A stretch of 10,882 nucleotides of DNA, taken from JAYEJW01 sp034716535. Its GTDB lineage: Bacteria; Pseudomonadota; Gammaproteobacteria; Chromatiales; Chromatiaceae. Shown here piece by piece: positions 6,718 through 10,882 of the stretch; position 1 is the stretch's first letter; each line of letters starts with the position of its first letter. The stretch is from contig JAYEJW010000318.1 of NCBI GenBank assembly GCA_034716535.1, positions 1 to 10,882 on the forward strand, written 5' to 3'. A program made the translations under genes and the position numbers. A model generated the notes under the pieces. It was not told the origin of the DNA. It saw only the letters and a list, made by a program, of their open reading frames with translations, and did not search any database.

Positions 6718-8613
6718 TCAGGAAGAGGGCCCAGGCGACGACTCGACAGACTCATCCTCCAGCACCTCGCCAACAGGTTCGTCCTGCGAGCTGATACGAG
6801 CCACCCGTTTGCCGGTGGCCTTCTCGATCAGCCCAATCAATTCCTCTTCGCGCCGCTCGAAAAAGTGCTCGAAGTTGTCGCTGAGCAGGGCGTCGGGGTC
6901 GATCAGATGGCTCTTCAGGATCTGCCGCATGCGCTCATCCGTGATTTGGGCATCCTGTTGGAGCTTACTGAGATAGGCCGAGGGGGCGACACCGCCGATG
7001 ATGCGATTGGCACGCGCCGAGATCGGCGTCTTGTTGACAACGCAATCGTAACGTCCGCGCTCGATCTGCTGCTTCTTGCACCAATCGCGCGGGAAGATAT
7101 GGTGGATGTCCACGCGCTCGTCCCAGAATGACATGACCTCATAGGGCTGGCCGGAGCGGAAGTCCTCGCAGCCCGAACGCATCAGCAATGCATGGATGCC
7201 CTTGTAGGCAGCTGCCAGACGGGAGCGTAGGGTCCATAGGCGCTCCTGGGCGAAGCCGGCATCCCGCACCGTCGAAGGTGTTGTGCTGTCGTCTTCGATC
7301 CAGATCGGCACCTCCTGTACGTCCTTTGCGAAACGGCTCTCGATGGTGGAACCGTACTGCTCGCCGAACACCCCGCACCAGTACCAGCGGCCGATCTTTT
7401 GCCGAGCGCCATCTTGCTCCCAGCGATCCCCCAGGCGTGTGATGATCGCAGCGAGCGGCACGATCTGACTCAGATACGGCACATCCTTGCGCCAAAAGAT
7501 CTTCTGCATCTGAAGAAACTTCGCCGCTTCCAAGAAGCCTGCCTCCACCGGATCGGCCCACTTCCTATAGGCGTCGAGGGGCAGGTTCAGTATCACCTGG
7601 CGCGTGCAGCTCACCTGGGGCAATTCCTTGCCCTCCTTGCCGGCGCCGACTGCCGCCTCGCGCACCTCCATCGTGTGCAGCAGCGAGATGGCCTGCAGGA
7701 AGTCGGTACTCTGGAGCTGGCATAGGGCCTCCTTTTCCGCCAACCGCTCGGCACGACCAGTCTTGCCGGCCTTCTTGTCCCCGAGCCAATCGTGCCGGAG
7801 CTGAAAGTTATCGGCGGCGTAAATAGCTGTCAGCAGCTCGAATGCGTCCAGCTTCTTGCCGCCCGTGTTCACCTTCTCGAACACTAGGCACACCGCCGCC
7901 TTGCTCGTCTCGCGCTCCAGCGTGATAACCGGGACGTAGTAAGAGCGGAAGGCCTCGATGATCTCGTCCCTGAACTGACGAAAAAACAGCCGGCGGCTCC
8001 ATTCCGCATCTGTGTTTCCCTCTAGTTCTTTTCGCCATAAATCCTCGAAGCCACGTTCCCAGGTCCGATCGTCGAACACCCGGTTCACCGGGAACATCAA
8101 GTTCCGGTACTCCAGCTCCGCTGCAGATAGATCCAGCACCACATTGCGTCCGAAATTAGTGCGAATGATCTTGTCCTCGGGCACGCCGACGATGGCCTCC
8201 TCCTGATCGGTATTTGGGTCCAGCGCCTTGACCATGTCGATGTAGTACCAGCGCTTGATTGCACGCCGCTGGGTATTGAGGGTGTCAATGGCCCGATTCA
8301 GCCGCGTCGCCTGAAATAGAGAGGTCAGCCGCTGCTGCCCGTCGAGCAGCAGCCGCTCTGGTTGCGGCTCCGGGTTGGCGAAGGTGAGCCCCTCGATGGG
8401 CCGGGGCTGGAAGCGCACCTCCCCGCCGGTACGCAGTGCCATGATCGCGCCCACCGGGAAGGACTGGGAGATCGAGGCCAGCAGGCTGCGGATGCCGTAG
8501 TCGTCCCAGACCCAGCCGCGCTGGAAGTCCGGGAGCTGGAGCTTACCTTCGACGGCCTCATCGAGCAGGCGTGAGAGAGGTTCCTTGCCGCTGTCGAAGA
8601 TGGTGTTGCTCAT
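6718..8613 (-). CDS. Single-chain DUF262 + HNH (GmrSD-like) nuclease
   Basis: This is a 631-residue protein. The N-terminal DUF262 (ParB/Srx-like NTPase, GmrS-type) is shown by QLPDFQRGWVW (26-36), LLLDGQQRLTSLF (88-100) and FEKVNTGGKKLDAFELLTA (245-263). The C-terminal part has VDIHHIFPRDW (501-511) followed by N527 and N536, matching the His-Me-finger/HNH region of DUF1524-type (GmrD) nucleases. The tail from ~605 is acidic and disordered. GmrSD and BrxU enzymes use DUF262 to hydrolyse NTP and the HNH half to cut modified (for example glucosylated or hydroxymethylated) phage DNA. It lies between the methylase and helicase genes on the same strand. The ATG at 8613 has only a weak SD, and an in-frame stop shortly upstream excludes a longer form. 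DUF262-HNH identity is firm; its substrate is unknown. Confidence 0.92.
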   Translation of the reverse strand: MSNTIFDSGKEPLSRLLDEAVEGKLQLPDFQRGWVWDDYGIRSLLASISQSFPVGAIMALRTGGEVRFQPRPIEGLTFANPEPQPERLLLDGQQRLTSLFQATRLNRAIDTLNTQRRAIKRWYYIDMVKALDPNTDQEEAIVGVPEDKIIRTNFGRNVVLDLSAAELEYRNLMFPVNRVFDDRTWERGFEDLWRKELEGNTDAEWSRRLFFRQFRDEIIEAFRSYYVPVITLERETSKAAVCLVFEKVNTGGKKLDAFELLTAIYAADNFQLRHDWLGDKKAGKTGRAERLAEKEALCQLQSTDFLQAISLLHTMEVREAAVGAGKEGKELPQVSCTRQVILNLPLDAYRKWADPVEAGFLEAAKFLQMQKIFWRKDVPYLSQIVPLAAIITRLGDRWEQDGARQKIGRWYWCGVFGEQYGSTIESRFAKDVQEVPIWIEDDSTTPSTVRDAGFAQERLWTLRSRLAAAYKGIHALLMRSGCEDFRSGQPYEVMSFWDERVDIHHIFPRDWCKKQQIERGRYDCVVNKTPISARANRIIGGVAPSAYLSKLQQDAQITDERMRQILKSHLIDPDALLSDNFEHFFERREEELIGLIEKATGKRVARISSQDEPVGEVLEDESVESSPGPSS

Positions 8614-8726
8614 CGGCGTGCTTAATACTCACTAAATTTGGAAACGCTCATAGGAGGTTACTCGCCACCGCGGAAAACGCTCCTCGACCGTAAAACTCTT
8701 TGGTGCTTTCGCTGACGAACCAATGC
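8614..8726 (-). promoter_or_regulatory. 113-base intercistronic leader with repeated GGAAA(A)CGCTC
   Basis: The space before the DUF262 gene is longer than the operon's other gap. On the plus strand it carries the near-identical words GGAAACGCTC (8640-8649) and GGAAAACGCTC (8672-8682). AGGAG and CTCCT arms could also pair around the second copy. I cannot assign a convincing promoter, but separate control of the nuclease gene is possible. A nine-codon reading frame (minus strand, start near 8651) is probably chance. Confidence 0.3.
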
Positions 8727-10882
8727 CTACTGCAAACGCTGGTTGCGCATGCGACTGGCGATGGCCTCGGCGGTGCGGCGGACCTCAGCGGCGCGGGCCT
8801 TCGCGGCGATGAAGTCGGTCATGTCGATCAGCACCGGGCGCAGGTGGAGGTAGTCCACAACGGCGTCGCGCAGGTTCGCCAAAACGACCTCTGGCTCTTT
8901 CTCGGCAAGGAACTCCTGAATGGCGACGATCAGCGCCCCGAGCGGGGTCGGGCCGAACTCGGTACGGTCGGTGAGGTCCCGCGGCTTGAGTTCCGTGACA
9001 GACTTCAGGCGAGCCGCGTTGGGCCTGATGTTCGCCATCACCGCAGCGTAATCCTGGACCCGGAACGCTTTGGCGAAGTTCTGGTAGTTGTCGAGCTTCG
9101 ACGCTCCGGTGGTCTCCATGTCCAGCATGCGCAGATAGAAGCGCTGAATGCCGGCGATTGCATGCCAGGTCTCGTTGTCGAGTCCGACCGGGACCAGCAG
9201 GCTGTTGGCCGTCTCGGCGGACTGCTGCACGATCTCGTCCACCACCGTGGTCTCGCCCTTGCGCCGTGGGCGCAACGCAAAGGTGGTGACATCCTCACCG
9301 CCGATGGTCGTAAAGCCGGTCAGCACCTTGAGCGCCGCGGCATAACCCGCCATCTGCAGGTCCGAGTCGTTGAACACCGGCGCCCCCATCTTGGCCTCAG
9401 TTTCGGTGTTGAGATGCAGCATCTGTTTAATCTGGGCGTCCACCTCGCGCTTCACCTGAGGCAGGATGCGCTGCTTGAAGCCAGGGCGGTCTCCGGCTGG
9501 ACGCTTTCGCAACATCAGAATCACGGTGCCCTGCACGTAGCCGCCTTTCTTCAACTCCGAGGTGGTCTCGGTGGCGATATACCAGGCCCCGACCACCTGA
9601 AGGCCAGCGGCCCAGAAGATACTCACCATGTCGGACCAGACGCCGGTATCCTGGTGGGTGAACATCACGCACTGCATACCGTTGTCCGGCATATGCTTGG
9701 TCATGCCCTTGTAGGCGTCCACCATGCCGCGGCGGAAGTCATCTCCCGAGCCAGTGATAGCCAAGTCGCGCCGCGAATCCCATTTCCACTGGGCATAGGG
9801 TGCGGGCGGATTCAGACGTAACCACGCGATGAAGTACTCAGTGATCTCATGGTAAACGACAGCATCAGCGTATGGCGGATCCGTTACCCAGGCGTCACAA
9901 GTCACGTTGACTGACCTGGCTTCTCCAGTAGCGATCTCGCCCCGACCTGTAACGGGAAAGTGCTTGTACTTTGCATTCTGTCCGGGCCGTAGCATCCAGA
10001 AACCGCGTGTCGCATAGTTGAAGAATGGATTGAGCGCTTGGTTGTAAAACACATGCTCCGCCCCATCCGCCGATGGAGCCCTTCCCGCGCGGCCAGGAGA
10101 GCCAAGCCGCCACTGAGAGAGCTTCGCTGACTTGTCTGCCAGAAAGGTCCGATCAAAAGCGAGGCACGCCTCGAGGAGCGGATCGTCGATTTCTCGCGCG
10201 GCTATCGCTAACGTAGCGGCGCAATAAAGCTGGCGAGAATTGAACAAATGGTGCCAATACATCCAGCCGCGCTCGCGAATGAGACGTGTCGTCTCATCTC
10301 CTGGCTCGATAGCCATATCCGGCACCAGCCCTTCCGACTGCCATTGGTATAGATTTTCAGCAACGATGGACTCTACCAAGCGTTCCCGTTCCAAATCGTC
10401 ATTGGTTACAGAAGCGAAGAAAGTCGCAGGGCGACGTTTGTGGAGCGTGCTAGCCGTCATCCATTGAATACAGTAAAGACGCTCCTGGAATGTATCTTCC
10501 GGACGGGGTAAAAACTCGCGGCGCTCCCAGGGACGCAATTTGTTGCGCGTTTCGCCTTTAGCATCGCGATAGTCGCCACGAATAGAACTGACGGATCGGC
10601 GATAAGATTTTCCGTCGATCTCGTAGACAAGATCTCCATCGCGCACCGTGCCTGTAGCCGCCCGGACCAAATCTTCAGCGTCGCGGGCCGCTCGGATACG
10701 AATGTCGAAGCGCTTATGTTCAGGATCCGGCACAAGCTCAGCAACGGTAGGCCGGACTCGACTCACAATCCACGTGGTCGACATGGGGATCATCCAATCC
10801 GTGTCCGGGCATCGAGTTTCGAGGCAGTAAAGGAAAGCCTTCGCGCGATCGCCTTTCGCGTTGTGCTCAATCCTGAGACGGG
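8727..10882 (-). CDS. DUF1156-type adenine-specific DNA methyltransferase, N terminus beyond window edge
   Basis: The frame stays open from the stop at 8727-8729 to the right edge, giving 717 visible residues. The first internal ATG (10793) is not the start. Upstream codons continue the family-like LYCLETRCPDTDW segment into MIPMSTTWIVSRVRP. The catalytic motif DPPY lies at visible residues 334-337 (TDPPYADAVVYHE) and is typical of N6-adenine or N4-cytosine methylases. NAKYKHFPVTGRG, the CVMFTHQDTGVW strand and a C-terminal alpha-helical region match DUF1156 proteins of about 900-1000 residues, so the missing part should be the DUF1156 domain plus the SAM-binding FxGxG motif. It is the first visible gene of the leftward operon and likely protects or marks host DNA. 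More operon genes may lie to the right. Confidence 0.9.
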   Translation of the reverse strand, partial: RLRIEHNAKGDRAKAFLYCLETRCPDTDWMIPMSTTWIVSRVRPTVAELVPDPEHKRFDIRIRAARDAEDLVRAATGTVRDGDLVYEIDGKSYRRSVSSIRGDYRDAKGETRNKLRPWERREFLPRPEDTFQERLYCIQWMTASTLHKRRPATFFASVTNDDLERERLVESIVAENLYQWQSEGLVPDMAIEPGDETTRLIRERGWMYWHHLFNSRQLYCAATLAIAAREIDDPLLEACLAFDRTFLADKSAKLSQWRLGSPGRAGRAPSADGAEHVFYNQALNPFFNYATRGFWMLRPGQNAKYKHFPVTGRGEIATGEARSVNVTCDAWVTDPPYADAVVYHEITEYFIAWLRLNPPAPYAQWKWDSRRDLAITGSGDDFRRGMVDAYKGMTKHMPDNGMQCVMFTHQDTGVWSDMVSIFWAAGLQVVGAWYIATETTSELKKGGYVQGTVILMLRKRPAGDRPGFKQRILPQVKREVDAQIKQMLHLNTETEAKMGAPVFNDSDLQMAGYAAALKVLTGFTTIGGEDVTTFALRPRRKGETTVVDEIVQQSAETANSLLVPVGLDNETWHAIAGIQRFYLRMLDMETTGASKLDNYQNFAKAFRVQDYAAVMANIRPNAARLKSVTELKPRDLTDRTEFGPTPLGALIVAIQEFLAEKEPEVVLANLRDAVVDYLHLRPVLIDMTDFIAAKARAAEVRRTAEAIASRMRNQRLQ

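Noticed and set aside
8624..8651. Nine-codon leader-peptide frame before the DUF262 gene (minus strand)
   Set aside because: No SD upstream and no attenuator-like hairpin or codon run; too short to support.
8700..9821. Rightward open frame of 373 codons antisense to the methylase gene
   Set aside because: No family resemblance, no SD, His/Leu/Gly-rich composition typical of reverse-strand shadows of GC-rich genes, and the opposite strand has clear methylase motifs.

Overview
The window looks like bacterial accessory DNA, most likely from a proteobacterium of moderately high GC. That placement is an inference from base composition, Shine-Dalgarno (SD) sites and gene style; no ribosomal or host core gene is present to anchor it. 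Two gene blocks point tail to tail at each other and meet in a gene-free gap at about 3585-3944. No tRNA, rRNA, CRISPR array or insertion sequence was recognised.

Left block (1-3584) is one end of an integrative element with a satellite or phage-island layout. Leftwards run a small AlpA-type winged helix-turn-helix gene (1439-1678) and a P4-type primase/helicase gene (1-1410). The primase is cut by the left window edge after its Walker A motif, and no annotated-style ORF covers it because it has no stop inside the window. Rightwards run a ribbon-helix-helix (RHH) protein of unknown function (1803-2351) and a complete tyrosine recombinase (2364-3584). The two directions are separated by a roughly 120-base AT-rich control region. 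There a strong rightward promoter and a leftward consensus -35 box share the same bases, surrounded by repeated AACGTT/TAGAA motifs. This is the expected shape of an int versus alpA-primase decision switch.

The gap 3585-3944 is where the element's attachment site and boundary would be expected, since it lies immediately after the integrase. It holds a G-run cluster, repeated GATAT words and a weak hairpin followed by T5, but no gene that I can support.

Right block (3945-10882, all leftward) is a probable anti-phage operon. In transcription order it has a DUF1156-type adenine-specific DNA methyltransferase (N terminus beyond the right edge), a single-chain DUF262 plus HNH (GmrSD-like) nuclease, and a phospholipase-D-like plus SNF2-type DEAH helicase. 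Methylase plus PLD-helicase recalls the DUF1156/DUF499/DUF3780/PLD-helicase defence cassettes. Here a GmrSD-like nuclease sits between them, and no DUF499 ATPase is visible. The simplest model is that the methylase marks self DNA, the helicase finds or translocates on foreign DNA, and the DUF262-HNH protein and/or the PLD domain cuts it. That model is inferred from families, not shown by the sequence.
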